Assembly: GCA_904066235.2 (NCBI GenBank)
Contig: CAJFCV020000001.1
Location: forward strand, 3,224,001-3,288,000
DNA length: 64,000 nucleotides
Source of the DNA: Bursaphelenchus xylophilus
Lineage: Eukaryota > Nematoda > Chromadorea > Rhabditida > Aphelenchoididae
Direction of reading: 5' to 3'
The notes below the pieces were generated by a model, which ran no database searches, was not told where the DNA came from, and worked only from the letters and a program-made list of their open reading frames with translations. Shown here piece by piece: positions 30,379 through 40,772 of the stretch (within the stretch, counting starts at the first letter, position 1; each line of letters starts with the position of its first letter). The translations under genes were made by a program, and so were the position numbers.

Positions 30379-33300
30379 ATGCTTTCAAAATTTTTTATTT
30401 CTACTTATTCTTCTACTATCTATAAAAATAGGATGGAAAATTCTCCCGGGATTCGTCTCGGGTACGAGTTCTCGCCTATAATAGGGATGGAAAATTCTCT
30501 CGGGATTCGTCCCGGGTACGAGTTCTCGCCCTCAGGGATGGAAAATTCTCCCGGGATTCGTCCCGGGTACGAGTTCTCGCCCGCCCGGATGGATAATTCT
30601 CCCCAAACTCTAACGGGGTACGAGTCATCGCCGGGTTTACGGATGGAAAATTCTCCCGGGATTCGTCCCGGGTACGAGTTCTCGCCGGCTCAGAGGATTA
30701 GCAGAAGCTCCGGGTCTCGGCCCGGTAGCATGCTGTTGCCCAAAGACAGGAAATTGCTGAGAAAAAGCAATATTCCTGTTGCTAACTGCCAGCTTTACGC
30801 TGCGGTCTGTCGTGGAGGCGGTAGGAAAGCCGTCTCCCAGGCTCAGAAGCCATCTAAGGCCGAAAGAACGGCCTTATCTCTTCCTCAAAATTCTGAATTG
30901 AATGTTGAGGTTGAGAAACAAGCCCGTAAGCCACGCAGAAAAGGCAGGGGTTTCGCCTCGAAGGTGAGATCGCAGGCAGCATTAAAAGAGCTGCCTGTTA
31001 ATGCCACCAACTCCTCTGTCGAGATTGAATCCGACAGAGAAGAATTCCAAGAGGTTCATATCCTCTCCGACAGCATGGATTCTTTCATGCTTGACGACGC
31101 TGTCGAGATAAATTCTCCGGTAGGTGAGCATGTCAAGTTAAATGACCGTAAGCCACGTAGAAAACGCGTAGGCCTAGCCTCGAAAAAGGTGAGATCGCAG
31201 CTGGCGTTAAAAAAGCTGTCCGTCACCTCAAGTCCATGTGTTGAGGCTGAGAAGCGCAGCACACAAGAGCTGGAGAACGTTGATAGTCTCCCCGAAAGTA
31301 TGGATTCATCCCTATTTGAGGATTTGATTGAAACAAATCCTCCTTTGAAACGGAATGTGGACATTCCATATCCATATGATGCCTTCAGGTATTTTCCAAA
31401 TATGGATGAGGATACTTTTATGGGCGGTGGCATGTCTTATCTATTGCTAAGCGATATTGTGCCTGAATATTTTATGGAATCGCAATATAATCGTAATTTT
31501 AAGACAAGGCCCTACGGTTTTGACCTAGATCTGTGTTTGCTCCAGATCGGATTAGAAGACCTGCAGAGCTCTCCTAATGAAATGGCGACAACTGTAGCCT
31601 TAACATTTGGAATCGCTGAGTATCTTCCACATTTTACAGCCAATCTCGGCTTGCTCAGTTCACGTGGCTATCAAAATTTTTTGACCACCGGTGTTTTCGA
31701 TCCATCTTTTGTGATCTTTAACCCATTGCCTCGGCTCCCAGCCAAGTTGGTTGTTCCTCTGTACGATGGAACCCACTTCGGAGTTGCAATAATCGAGGTT
31801 TCCGACACAGGAGCCGTAAAAGGGGTTTTGATTGACACCCTATTCGGCATGAACGGCCGTCCAATTTTGAGTTCGACCAGTCCAAGTATCAGACAATATT
31901 TAAACAGCGTCTGTAAATCCGTGTTCAATAAAGACTGTTTATTGATAGAGGAGATTGGTCACAAATTTGACCGACAGTATGATGGAGTCAGCTGCGGTTT
32001 CCATACTGTCCATAACACATTACTGTACCTAATGTGCTCGGAAAACGACGAAGAAGTCCGACCGTTAGGTCTAGCTTCACGGCAGTTGAGAGAATTGCTG
32101 TTGGGACAATTGTCAAGACAGTTCCAGCTTTACGGCGCCACACAGGCGGAAAGACTTGCTCGGTGGTCTAAGATTGAAATTATTCCACCTCAAGGTCGGC
32201 CTTCGATTCAAGATATTAGGCTGTTGCCACCAACAACCCCACAAAAAAGAAAGGCGAAAGTTGTTGCGACAACTCCGACCAAAAAGACAAAGGCCGTTGA
32301 AATTATAATAGAAAAGTCACCTGTGACTCAGCCAGAACCTGTGTTTGCGGTTCCGGAAACTCCACGAAAAAGGAGATCAGTTACGAAGCGGCAGACGGCT
32401 GAGGAAAACTCAAGTAAGGTTGACGCCTCTCCAAAGAAACCCAGGGCTTCCCCAAGCAATAAGTCAGCTGAGGACAAACTTATGAAACGGTTTGACACAG
32501 TTAACATTTCTCTCATGATAGCGAAAGAAGAGAAAGCTCTCGAGATTCCTGAAGTCTCTGAAGGGTACAAACTATATGCTGAGGCAAAGTATCCAAGACA
32601 GCATTATCGCTACATGGTCCAGTTGTTTAAAGACGCTAACCGTGTTAGCACGAGCACAAAGACATTTGAAGAGAGACTCCTCGGAGAATCTGAAATATCT
32701 TATGTTGAGAAGGATGATGACGAGTTTGATGCTCGGCTTCTCACTTTTTCACTGGCTCAAATGATAAGCCAGTCCGGGAGACCGGTGGGACTCATCTCTC
32801 CAGCATGGTCACTGGATACATCTGCTGATCCTGCTGACTATACTTTGATTAATATTGGGAATCTGAAAGAAAATGAATCAGACCCTGCCATATTCATTCC
32901 ATTGATTATGGTAAACCGACCCTCACGTAAGACTAAAAAGATTTTAACATCCCGTCATTTCGTGCTGGCAATAATGTATAAATCTAGGCGATCAGCGAAT
33001 GTCACGCTTATTGACCCTGCTCGAACCGGGATCAATGCCCGCGACTTTGAACACATGTTTCAAAAAGTTTATGAGAACGTTTTCTGTCCTCAAACCGGCG
33101 CAAATCCGCAAGCCCAAATCTTTGTTACGTCGAGTTCCAGTCAGTACTACTGGACGGATGACGGCAACTTTACTGCAAATTACGCGGTTTCTAATGCAGA
33201 GGTCTACTTGCGCTCAAATGGAATGCCACCAAACCAGGTGCAACGTTGGCCACATGGCCGAGCAGCAAATTATTCCAATCGAATTTTGAATTCAATCTTT

Positions 33301-36300
33301 TGCAGCTCTGCGACTGATAACGTTTATCATCAGCTTTGCCTAGACTTTGAAAATGAAACTAAGGCCGACAGTCCGCCGGCACCTCCAAGAATGGCAGTTG
33401 CGAAAACGCAGCCTGCACCAAGGCCTCCAACTCCTCCTCCATTCACTCCAAGGACCCAGACAAAGGGCATGGTACGGAGGAGTCAAAAGGACTATGTTCA
33501 AAAAGAAGAACTAAAACGGTCAAAGTCTTCCAAGAAAGGGCGGACCACCATGCACTGTCAGGCCTCTCACAGTAGCGGCTATTATTATCGGCACCCATAT
33601 CACGTGGGTCTTTTCTACGATTGCCCGCATTGTCAGGCATGGTTGCTTTCTGGAGAGACTTCTTCAGAATGCTGTAAACACGGCCAAGTGGTCATGCCAG
33701 ACCTTCGAGACATGCCTGAGTTTCAACAAAATTTGGTTCTTGGAGAAGGGAGTTTCCCCCTGAAACCTCTTCCCAAGGAGTACTACCTCTGTTATCGAGA
33801 TGAGAGCCCCAGATTAAACCAAATGTACGCATTTGGGGCACAAACTGTACACCAGTCCGATCCACCTGGACGCGGAGCGCCAGTGGTTAATATTAATGGA
33901 CAAACGACGTATCACGTCTCTAACCCGGAAGGAATCTCGAATACGCTTCTTCTTGGGCAGTTGCTGAGATTTGCCCCGGATCTAACAGACGATGACGTTT
34001 GTGATCAATTAAAAAAGACAAAAATGTACACAAACATGTCACATAAAGCTGCGTTTGATGCGTTAACCGCGTTCTTCTATAATTACATTCGCCAGTACAA
34101 CGACTTGGCGCAAATGTATTATACAATTATTGAACGGCAACAGCTGCTTGGTTTGGAAGGCAAACCAAGTGAAAATTACTTGCTGAAAATTGTTGATGCA
34201 AAAGATCTGAGTCCTGAATTAAGGCAACAGTTGCTTCCTAAGGACCTTCACGAAAGGCAGATCAATAAACCCGAAGTTGCGGAACATGCCGTTGTTTATA
34301 TAAACGATGAGAACGGTAATGTTAAGCTTCCGCCCGGTATGGTTGTGTTCAGTCGAGGTCACCAATCGGCGAAGTACAAGGCTTATATGCCTGAACTTGA
34401 CGCCTTTCTTTACCCTCTTCTGTTTATACATGGCGAGCCATACTTCCACCGACATCTTCCATTGCGAGATGTTGGTGAAGATGACATACTCCCAGAGCCT
34501 CGGCCTGGAGATGACGATGAGTTCGTGCCTTTTGAGGTGAATGTCGCGTTGAATCCGCTTCCAGCCGGGTTGAAAGAAAACGAGGACGACATTAACATAG
34601 AAGAATTGGAAGAAGCGGCCGACGAGAACGATCTTCTTCCCAAGAAAACAAAGCCAAAGGCAAAGAAGTGCTCTTTGCGAATGCAAGTCAAGTATAGGCT
34701 TCAGCGAAGACCTCGAGATCGGGGAGTTCATCGAATTTATAACCACTATAAACTCGGTGGCCGCTGGATCTGCCAAAAAGCCTTGGGAATCGAAGAACAG
34801 GTCTTTGATTACTACGAGAAAAACGTCATACCCAAGCGACGCGTCGACGCTAAATATGTCCGCGAAAACTTTTCGGAACTTCTCAAGCAGAAGTCCAAAG
34901 GCTATCAGCTCGGTAAGCTGACCAGGATGCCTCCAGGTCACCGATACAGCCGTCGCTATTATCAGCGACAGTATTCGAACTGTGTAGCAATGGCTCAGAC
35001 ATTGGGTTCGCCCAGTTTCTTCATAACGTTGACTGCAAACTCAGAATGGCCCGACTTCCTCCATCTATGCGGAAATAAAGGAATTGAGCCGAAGAATGCA
35101 TACGACATTCTAAACCGAGTTTTTCGGCAAAAGGTTGTCGAACTCATGAGGCGTATCGCGCCTCCGCAGAAAGGACAACAAGGGTGGTTTGGGCAATGCC
35201 TAGGCTACTACATGTCTTTGGAATTCCAGAAAAGAGGAAATCCACATGTTCACTTGCTCCTCTGGACTGAGCACAAAGAAATGTCGGCCCACGTTGTCGA
35301 CGAATTTATATCGGCCCGATTTCCAGACCCCGTCGCCGATGCTGAAGTTCATGACAAGGTTCTTCGGTACATGATCCATGACTGCAAAGAAACCGATCTG
35401 TGCCGGGACAAAAACGGAAAGTGCACCCGGCGCTATCCTCAGGAAATTGTTCCGGAAACCAGAATTGGCCCTGGATATGTGGCCTATCAAAGGTTGGAGC
35501 GTGGAAAGGACGTCACAGCCCCAGTCCATTCCGGAAGTAAAATGGTGGACAGCGTTCAACGCGTCTACAACGACCGTCATGTTGTACCATACAACAAGAC
35601 TTTGCTCACATGGTGGGACGGTCACTCAAACGTTGAGGCTGTGTGCACCAACGGCACCCCCGCATACGTATTAAAGTATATCTTAAAGGGGAATGATCAA
35701 GCTATCGTTCAAGTCATTTCTGAATTTGAAGCTCTCGAAGCTCAGAAGCAGAAAGAAAAGGAACTTGAAAAAGAAAGACAAGCAAAGCTCGGCGAGGACC
35801 ACCCGTTCGAAGAGAATGAGATTGACCCCGAGAAAAAGAATAATACCGAGAAGGTATATGGCATTGAAATAAATCCAAAGACTAAGAACGTGGATATTCA
35901 TGAGCCCCAATTCTACATGGGCGCAAATTACATCACGCCCCAAGAAGCTCACCTTCGCATTTTCAGCTTCGGGCCTGTCTTCGTCTCCCACATTGTGGAG
36001 CAAATTGGCATTCACATGCCCGGAGACAGCCATGTTTACGCGGCTGACGGAGAGCCTATCGAAAACATAGCACAAAGAGTCAGCAACCTGAATCCTAATG
36101 TGTATTCCCGGTTGACCGCATACTTTGAGTACTGCGCAGAAAACGCTGAAGAAACAGCTGATCTGACGTACGTTGAATTGAACAGAACCTATGCGTACGA
36201 CTACAAGACAAAGACGTACAGAAAGTACAAAAAACAAATGAAAAAGATCGTGCAATTGCGCGAAGTCTCGGTGAAGAACAAGGAGTTATTGGCCTTGAGA

Positions 36301-37857
36301 TCAATTATTCTGACCGTTCCATGCCTCAAGAGCTTCGAAGAGTGCCGAACGCACGAAGACCAGATCTTTGCCACGTTCTTGGAAGCTGCACAAGCTCGAG
36401 GACTCTTCCATTCAGATGTCCTCTGGCGACATGCTCTTGATCAAGCCCGGGGCCGCACATGTAAACACTTTGTGTTTTTGTTTGCCCAAGTACTAATTGA
36501 AGCAGGTGAACTTATTGAAGACCAGCTTCAACTGTGGAACGACTACAAGATCCACATGTTGATGCCTCCGTTCCACAGACCCAATATGCCGGATGATGAA
36601 ATTAGGCAAAGGCAGGAGCGTAGAGCTTTGGAACTTCTCAGTTATTACCTCTCCAACATGGGTGGGAAGTACGAGTCGTTCAATTTACCACCACTAACTG
36701 GAACTTACGATCCAGACGTTCACGGTGAGAACGAGGACTTATTTATCGGTGAGTTCGACAGCACTGATCGTCCTGCTGAGCCTAAAAAGCCTAAGGTCAG
36801 CTTTGGAGATGATCAGCAATACGCATTCGACATGATAACGAAAGCATTGGAATTGGCGCCTCAAAACAAAGCCATTCCACACCGTCAATTCTTCTTACAT
36901 GGAGCAGGCGGAACAGGGAAAACAACCCTTTACAATGAGCTCATTGACTATTGTCAAGAGCAGGGCATCAAGCACGCAGCAACTGCCACAACTGGCGTTG
37001 CTGCGAACTTAATTAAGACCGGGCAGACTCTTCACAACCTGATATGGGCCCCGATTAATCTTGACTCGGATACTCTTCCGACACTAAAGTACGAAGATCA
37101 AAAAGCCCAACGTCTTCGTGAACTTGGCTTATTGATCATCGACGAATCAAGCCAGCTTAACGTCGATCTTTATAACTATTTGCAACGGCTCTTACGTCAC
37201 GTTCGAAAAGCGGGCGACATTGACCGTCAATTAGTTATCGTGTATGGCGGCGATTATCAGCAGATATTGCCAGTCTGCCCTGATCTATCGATTGGTCAAG
37301 AGTGGACAAAGTCCTTAATTTCAAAGGCTTCTGAGATGCAGTACATCGTACTGAAACAAAATCACAGAACAAGAGCCGATGAACGGAGCTACAGACAGTT
37401 TCTCAGTGAGATTGGCTCCGGGACTAACTTCAGTTCAACATTGTCCTTGATATCTCTGAGGCATAAGCTTCATCCAGAGATACACAACCACACAAGTCCT
37501 CAAGACATGATCGAGGCTGTGTTCCCTCGGAGTCACCTCCAGTTGGGTCTCCAAGATAGACCGACGGCAATGGCTATCTTAGCTCCGAGGGTTCAGACTG
37601 TAATGAACCTGAACACAGAAATTCTTGACCGTTTCCCCGGTAAAGAACATGTATACGTCTCGGTAAATACCCCGAATCCCGAGGATGTCAGTAACTTTGA
37701 CCATACTGTCATCGAAGCAATGCAAGAACAGATTTGCAAAGTAAACGACGGCAATATGCCTCCCGGAGAACTCAAACTCAAAGTTGGAGTTGATGTCGTT
37801 TTGCGCAAAACTTATCCGTTCGAACAGGCTTTTCGAACGGAACAAGAATGCGCGTAG
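30379..37857 (+). CDS. Helitron Rep/helicase, copy 1 (frameshifted near the C-terminus), with Ulp1-like protease domains
   Basis: A 2492-residue frame from ATG 30379 (a second ATG at 30433 starts the first peptide repeat). Residues 19-105: five MENSPGIRPGYEFSP-type repeats. About 430-570: Ulp1/C48-like cysteine protease with His466, Asp486, Gln533 and Cys539 (QYDGVSCGFH). About 820-950: a second Ulp1-like domain with His860 and Asp879, but Thr932 where Cys is expected. About 1082-1107: zinc finger CPHCQAW...CCKHG of Helitron proteins. 1547-1554: FFITLTAN. 1623-1625: HVH (HUH motif). 1763 and 1767: the two tyrosines of YVLKYILKG. 2175-2183: Walker A GAGGTGKTT. Then LIIDESSQ, YGGDYQQILP and KQNHRTR of PIF1-type helicases. 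An AAAA run at 37807-37810 (five A in copy 2) shifts the frame, so the last helicase motifs lie in the next frame. Confidence 0.88.
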   Translation: MLSKFFISTYSSTIYKNRMENSPGIRLGYEFSPIIGMENSLGIRPGYEFSPSGMENSPGIRPGYEFSPARMDNSPQTLTGYESSPGLRMENSPGIRPGYEFSPAQRISRSSGSRPGSMLLPKDRKLLRKSNIPVANCQLYAAVCRGGGRKAVSQAQKPSKAERTALSLPQNSELNVEVEKQARKPRRKGRGFASKVRSQAALKELPVNATNSSVEIESDREEFQEVHILSDSMDSFMLDDAVEINSPVGEHVKLNDRKPRRKRVGLASKKVRSQLALKKLSVTSSPCVEAEKRSTQELENVDSLPESMDSSLFEDLIETNPPLKRNVDIPYPYDAFRYFPNMDEDTFMGGGMSYLLLSDIVPEYFMESQYNRNFKTRPYGFDLDLCLLQIGLEDLQSSPNEMATTVALTFGIAEYLPHFTANLGLLSSRGYQNFLTTGVFDPSFVIFNPLPRLPAKLVVPLYDGTHFGVAIIEVSDTGAVKGVLIDTLFGMNGRPILSSTSPSIRQYLNSVCKSVFNKDCLLIEEIGHKFDRQYDGVSCGFHTVHNTLLYLMCSENDEEVRPLGLASRQLRELLLGQLSRQFQLYGATQAERLARWSKIEIIPPQGRPSIQDIRLLPPTTPQKRKAKVVATTPTKKTKAVEIIIEKSPVTQPEPVFAVPETPRKRRSVTKRQTAEENSSKVDASPKKPRASPSNKSAEDKLMKRFDTVNISLMIAKEEKALEIPEVSEGYKLYAEAKYPRQHYRYMVQLFKDANRVSTSTKTFEERLLGESEISYVEKDDDEFDARLLTFSLAQMISQSGRPVGLISPAWSLDTSADPADYTLINIGNLKENESDPAIFIPLIMVNRPSRKTKKILTSRHFVLAIMYKSRRSANVTLIDPARTGINARDFEHMFQKVYENVFCPQTGANPQAQIFVTSSSSQYYWTDDGNFTANYAVSNAEVYLRSNGMPPNQVQRWPHGRAANYSNRILNSIFCSSATDNVYHQLCLDFENETKADSPPAPPRMAVAKTQPAPRPPTPPPFTPRTQTKGMVRRSQKDYVQKEELKRSKSSKKGRTTMHCQASHSSGYYYRHPYHVGLFYDCPHCQAWLLSGETSSECCKHGQVVMPDLRDMPEFQQNLVLGEGSFPLKPLPKEYYLCYRDESPRLNQMYAFGAQTVHQSDPPGRGAPVVNINGQTTYHVSNPEGISNTLLLGQLLRFAPDLTDDDVCDQLKKTKMYTNMSHKAAFDALTAFFYNYIRQYNDLAQMYYTIIERQQLLGLEGKPSENYLLKIVDAKDLSPELRQQLLPKDLHERQINKPEVAEHAVVYINDENGNVKLPPGMVVFSRGHQSAKYKAYMPELDAFLYPLLFIHGEPYFHRHLPLRDVGEDDILPEPRPGDDDEFVPFEVNVALNPLPAGLKENEDDINIEELEEAADENDLLPKKTKPKAKKCSLRMQVKYRLQRRPRDRGVHRIYNHYKLGGRWICQKALGIEEQVFDYYEKNVIPKRRVDAKYVRENFSELLKQKSKGYQLGKLTRMPPGHRYSRRYYQRQYSNCVAMAQTLGSPSFFITLTANSEWPDFLHLCGNKGIEPKNAYDILNRVFRQKVVELMRRIAPPQKGQQGWFGQCLGYYMSLEFQKRGNPHVHLLLWTEHKEMSAHVVDEFISARFPDPVADAEVHDKVLRYMIHDCKETDLCRDKNGKCTRRYPQEIVPETRIGPGYVAYQRLERGKDVTAPVHSGSKMVDSVQRVYNDRHVVPYNKTLLTWWDGHSNVEAVCTNGTPAYVLKYILKGNDQAIVQVISEFEALEAQKQKEKELEKERQAKLGEDHPFEENEIDPEKKNNTEKVYGIEINPKTKNVDIHEPQFYMGANYITPQEAHLRIFSFGPVFVSHIVEQIGIHMPGDSHVYAADGEPIENIAQRVSNLNPNVYSRLTAYFEYCAENAEETADLTYVELNRTYAYDYKTKTYRKYKKQMKKIVQLREVSVKNKELLALRSIILTVPCLKSFEECRTHEDQIFATFLEAAQARGLFHSDVLWRHALDQARGRTCKHFVFLFAQVLIEAGELIEDQLQLWNDYKIHMLMPPFHRPNMPDDEIRQRQERRALELLSYYLSNMGGKYESFNLPPLTGTYDPDVHGENEDLFIGEFDSTDRPAEPKKPKVSFGDDQQYAFDMITKALELAPQNKAIPHRQFFLHGAGGTGKTTLYNELIDYCQEQGIKHAATATTGVAANLIKTGQTLHNLIWAPINLDSDTLPTLKYEDQKAQRLRELGLLIIDESSQLNVDLYNYLQRLLRHVRKAGDIDRQLVIVYGGDYQQILPVCPDLSIGQEWTKSLISKASEMQYIVLKQNHRTRADERSYRQFLSEIGSGTNFSSTLSLISLRHKLHPEIHNHTSPQDMIEAVFPRSHLQLGLQDRPTAMAILAPRVQTVMNLNTEILDRFPGKEHVYVSVNTPNPEDVSNFDHTVIEAMQEQICKVNDGNMPPGELKLKVGVDVVLRKTYPFEQAFRTEQECA

Positions 37858-38282
37858 TTGCCTTGAACAACGACCTCATTGAGTGTCAAAAGATTGACCC
37901 GAACGGCAATCTTGGGCAAACCGCCCTGATCGCTCGGAGTCGGTTCGACTACCGACCTCCAAAGCAATCTAAAGCTGGAATCCGCTTTACGCGGTATCAG
38001 TTCCCGTTGCAGTTGGCCTTTGCGATGTCGATTAATCGTGCGCAAGGTCAAACTTTGAACATCGTCGGTTTGTACTTAGACGATCCAGTCTTCAGTCATG
38101 GCCAGACGTATGTGGCGCTTAGTCGCACAAGAAGAGCTGCAGATATCCACATCTACTCTCACGTCGATACAGACGAGATTGATAATGTGGTATACGGGCG
38201 AGTGACAGAGTTCCTGCGCGATCTCGATAAAATTTACGAGAATCAGAAGTCGAAATACCCTCAGAAACCTGCTGGGAAATGA
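37812..38282 (+). pseudogene. C-terminal helicase segment of Rep/helicase copy 1, out of frame
   Basis: After the one-base difference at 37807-37810 the coding sequence continues in the next frame to TGA at 38282. It contains FAMSINRAQGQTL and YVALSRTR, the conserved motifs V/VI of PIF1-like helicases. It matches the end of copy 2 closely. Alone it has no convincing start. The break may be a real mutation or a homopolymer error. Confidence 0.8.
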
Positions 38283-38662
38283 GCAGTAATTGAAATTCAT
38301 AAAAAGAGAAGGGCAAAGGTTTTGTTATTTTTTCCAAAAAAAAATAACACCACTTCCCCGAAGACCGGCCGCCTTGACGTGGCGGGGAGGCTTTTCACCA
38401 AGAGCCGGTTAATGACTACAAAGTAAACTTATGGAAGGTAGCGCTGGCGCACAGCCTTTAGCTGACGACAGGTAGCGCTGGCGCGCGGCCTTTACCTGAC
38501 CATAACTGTCGAGCTTGAGTAAGTATAACGCGCGCCAGCGCGTTGTTGGCCACGCGAAGCGTGGCCTGGACGATCAACTGTAGTGCACGCGATCAAGTCA
38601 ACTTCATGTTGGGCAACCTTTGCGCGCACAGCGACGTCAAGGCCCCGCGAAGCGGGGGCTTG
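38283..38662 (+). other. 3' terminal region of Helitron unit C1
   Basis: GC-rich DNA with two AGGTAGCGCTGGCGC units and three successive hairpins: AACGCGCGCC-AGCGCGTT, GGCCACGCGAAGCGTGGCC and finally GGCCCCGCGAAGCGGGGGC. It ends in TTG at the unit boundary. A hairpin close to the 3' end is typical of Helitrons, where it acts as the transposition terminator. Confidence 0.7.
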
Positions 38663-40772
38663 TCGAAAGAAACCTAAGTGAGAAAAGTAAAAAATCGAAG
38701 ACGTTGACTTATCGTCCTGAAATTTGGCATAGCGGTAGAACACGAAATTCTAAGACTTTTAATTTTTTTGATTTCCCTTCCGCCGATTTTGGCGGGAATT
38801 ACGGCCGTTTGAAAGTGAGATTTTTTTTTCTTAGATTGGCTGTAACTTTTTTCTTACAGAGAAAAGTTTCCGAGCTTTTTACATCATGTTCATCAACTGT
38901 TCGTGACGGAACTTTGCGTTTTTTCGAAATTTTGTCATATATGCCCTGAGGGTCTCCAGCATATACGTCGGATTTTCGGGAATTTTTTGATTGAATCGTA
39001 TTCTACGCAAAATTCTAAGGCTTCTGAAGCCCACTTACAATTTACAATTATCGACCGGTCGAAAGTTATAAGCGATTTTCGGCATTTTTCGGTTTTTTCC
39101 AGATTTCACCATCAAGATGACGGAATTTCTGGATTTTGACAACGGATTCTGATTCAGCATGCCTGATATACCCTAGAACCACCCTTCGTATCTTGCTATC
39201 GTATTTCGTATTTTAGCTATTCGAGATTTTCCGAAATTTCCCAAAAAAGTCAAAATTTTCCGGAATTTTTTTCTGGAAAACTAGATCGAAATTCGGAAAA
39301 AAGCTCAGTCATTTTCGTCGTATTCCCTCTGGGTGCCTTCTGAATTTTTTTCAGATTCTGGGATCGCTCCGCTGAAGCTGCGCGATTGGCAGAAGCCGAA
39401 TTCACGTTAATTTTTTTTCCGATTTTTTCCGGAAAATCGGCCGAAACTGCACTTAGACGGCCGAAATTCGGAATTCTGTTGATAGCATTCGATTCAGCAT
39501 GCTCGATTACACCTGAACACACATCAACCACGGCTACATCGCGTTTCCTACTTTCGTGACGAAAATTTTTCTCCCGGGGATCAGATGTCATGTGTAATAT
39601 CAAAATTTTTTTTTCTCCAAACTGGAGTCGAAATTCAAAAATCTGAAAAAAACGGCTCTGGGTATTTCGCCTGGCTACAATCGTGCCAAATTTCAGCCGT
39701 CTCAGTTCACGCCCTCAGGGTGAAAATCGAATCCGAGAAATTTTCGCCGGATTTTCAAAAATTCGAAAAAACGCCCTAAGGGCATCAAACCTCAAATTTC
39801 GTGAATCGAGACTTGGACCATCGTGTTCAGCGTGAAAAACCGGTCCAGAAACCACTTTCATTTCCTAAAATACGACTCGGCGAGGCCGGAGGCCTCGCCG
39901 AGTCGTCCCCAACAGCGGTGGACTTTGAACTTTTCCCTCTCTCGGGTCGACCCGAGAGAGGGAAATTCCTTTGCTTTTACGCAACTTTGGATTTTTTTGT
40001 GCGAGGCCGAGCCGAGAGAGGGAAATTCCTTTGCTTTTACGCAAGTTCGGATTTCGAGAGAGAGCGGAGAGCGAGAGACCGGAAGAGAAGACAGAGAAAG
40101 AAGGCGGAATTCCCCATTCCAACGGGGCGGGGTAAAGTTGGGTTGGCTGGGGTGAGTGATTTTGATTCGAAATATTAGCTCCGGGTCGGAGCGGAGCAAG
40201 TCGTCTTTCTTCTTGGAATTTTTGTATTTTTACGCGATTCGAATCTTTGCGAGGCCGAAGGCCGAGCCAAAGTGACTTTTTTTTGGAAGCTTCGGCGGCC
40301 GAAGGCCGCCGTCGGTCACGGAACCTTCGCGATGTTGCTGTAGAGTGCTGCAGCGCACTGTGCCGAGGCCGAAGGCCGAGGCAAAGTCCAAAGAACAGTT
40401 GATCGGTCAAAGTTAGCTGATGAAACGTAGCGCTGGCGCGCGGCCTTTCGTTGGCGGGAGGTAGTGCTGGCGCGTGGCCTTTCGTTGACGGGAGGTAGTG
40501 CTGGCGCGTGGCCTTTCGTTGACGGGAGGTAGCGCTGGCGCGCGGCCTTTAGCTGATGAAAGGTAGCGCTGGCGCGCGGCCCTTCGTTAACGGAAGGTAG
40601 CGCTCGCGCGCAGCCCGCCCGGGCTTGAGGCAGTATAACGCGCGCCAGCGCGTTGTTGGCCACGCGAAGCGTGGCCTGGACGATCAACTGTAGTGCACGC
40701 GATCAAGTCAACTTCACGTTGGGCAACCTTTGCGCGCACAGCGACGTCAAGGCCCCGCGAAGCGGGGGCTTG
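38663..40772 (+). mobile_element. Helitron unit C2 (non-autonomous, 2110 bp)
   Basis: The first 960 bases are nearly identical to the start of unit C1 (23120-24080). Then it jumps to the GA-module region and a tail like that of the autonomous units. It is best read as an internally deleted derivative of a C1-type element. Confidence 0.82.
40427..40615 (+). repeat. About six 37-38-bp GGTAGCGCTGGCGCGCGGCC units
   Basis: GC-rich tandem units of the form GGTAGCGCTGGCGCGCGGCC, then a TTTNGNTGACGGGA-like spacer, lie just before the terminal hairpins. Two copies are present in C1 (38437-38500) and further copies flank the sequence gap in F (58782-58850, 59183-59245). Confidence 0.75.

Larger units (their letters stand above)
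23120..38662 (+). mobile_element. Helitron unit C1 (autonomous-type, 15.5 kb, with Rep/helicase and accessory gene)
   Basis: It begins TCGAAAGAAACC and ends CGGGGGCTTG. The order is 5' repeat region (23120-25040), 186-bp tandem repeats (25051-25890), leader 1 (about 25916-26377), a small frame and the RGG accessory gene (26477-28733), a second repeat and leader region (28830-30066), a GA-rich region, the Rep/helicase frame (30379-38282) and GC-rich hairpins to the end. The Rep/helicase frame is interrupted once by a one-base difference. Confidence 0.8.

Noticed and set aside
34219..34941. 240-residue minus-strand frame (and its copy at 54565)
   Set aside because: An antisense shadow of the Rep/helicase frame, duplicated only because the gene is. 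No motif.
35683..36255. 190-residue minus-strand frame (and its copy at 56029)
   Set aside because: A shadow frame opposite the Rep domain's charged linker; its hydrophobic look results from reverse-complemented Glu/Lys codons.
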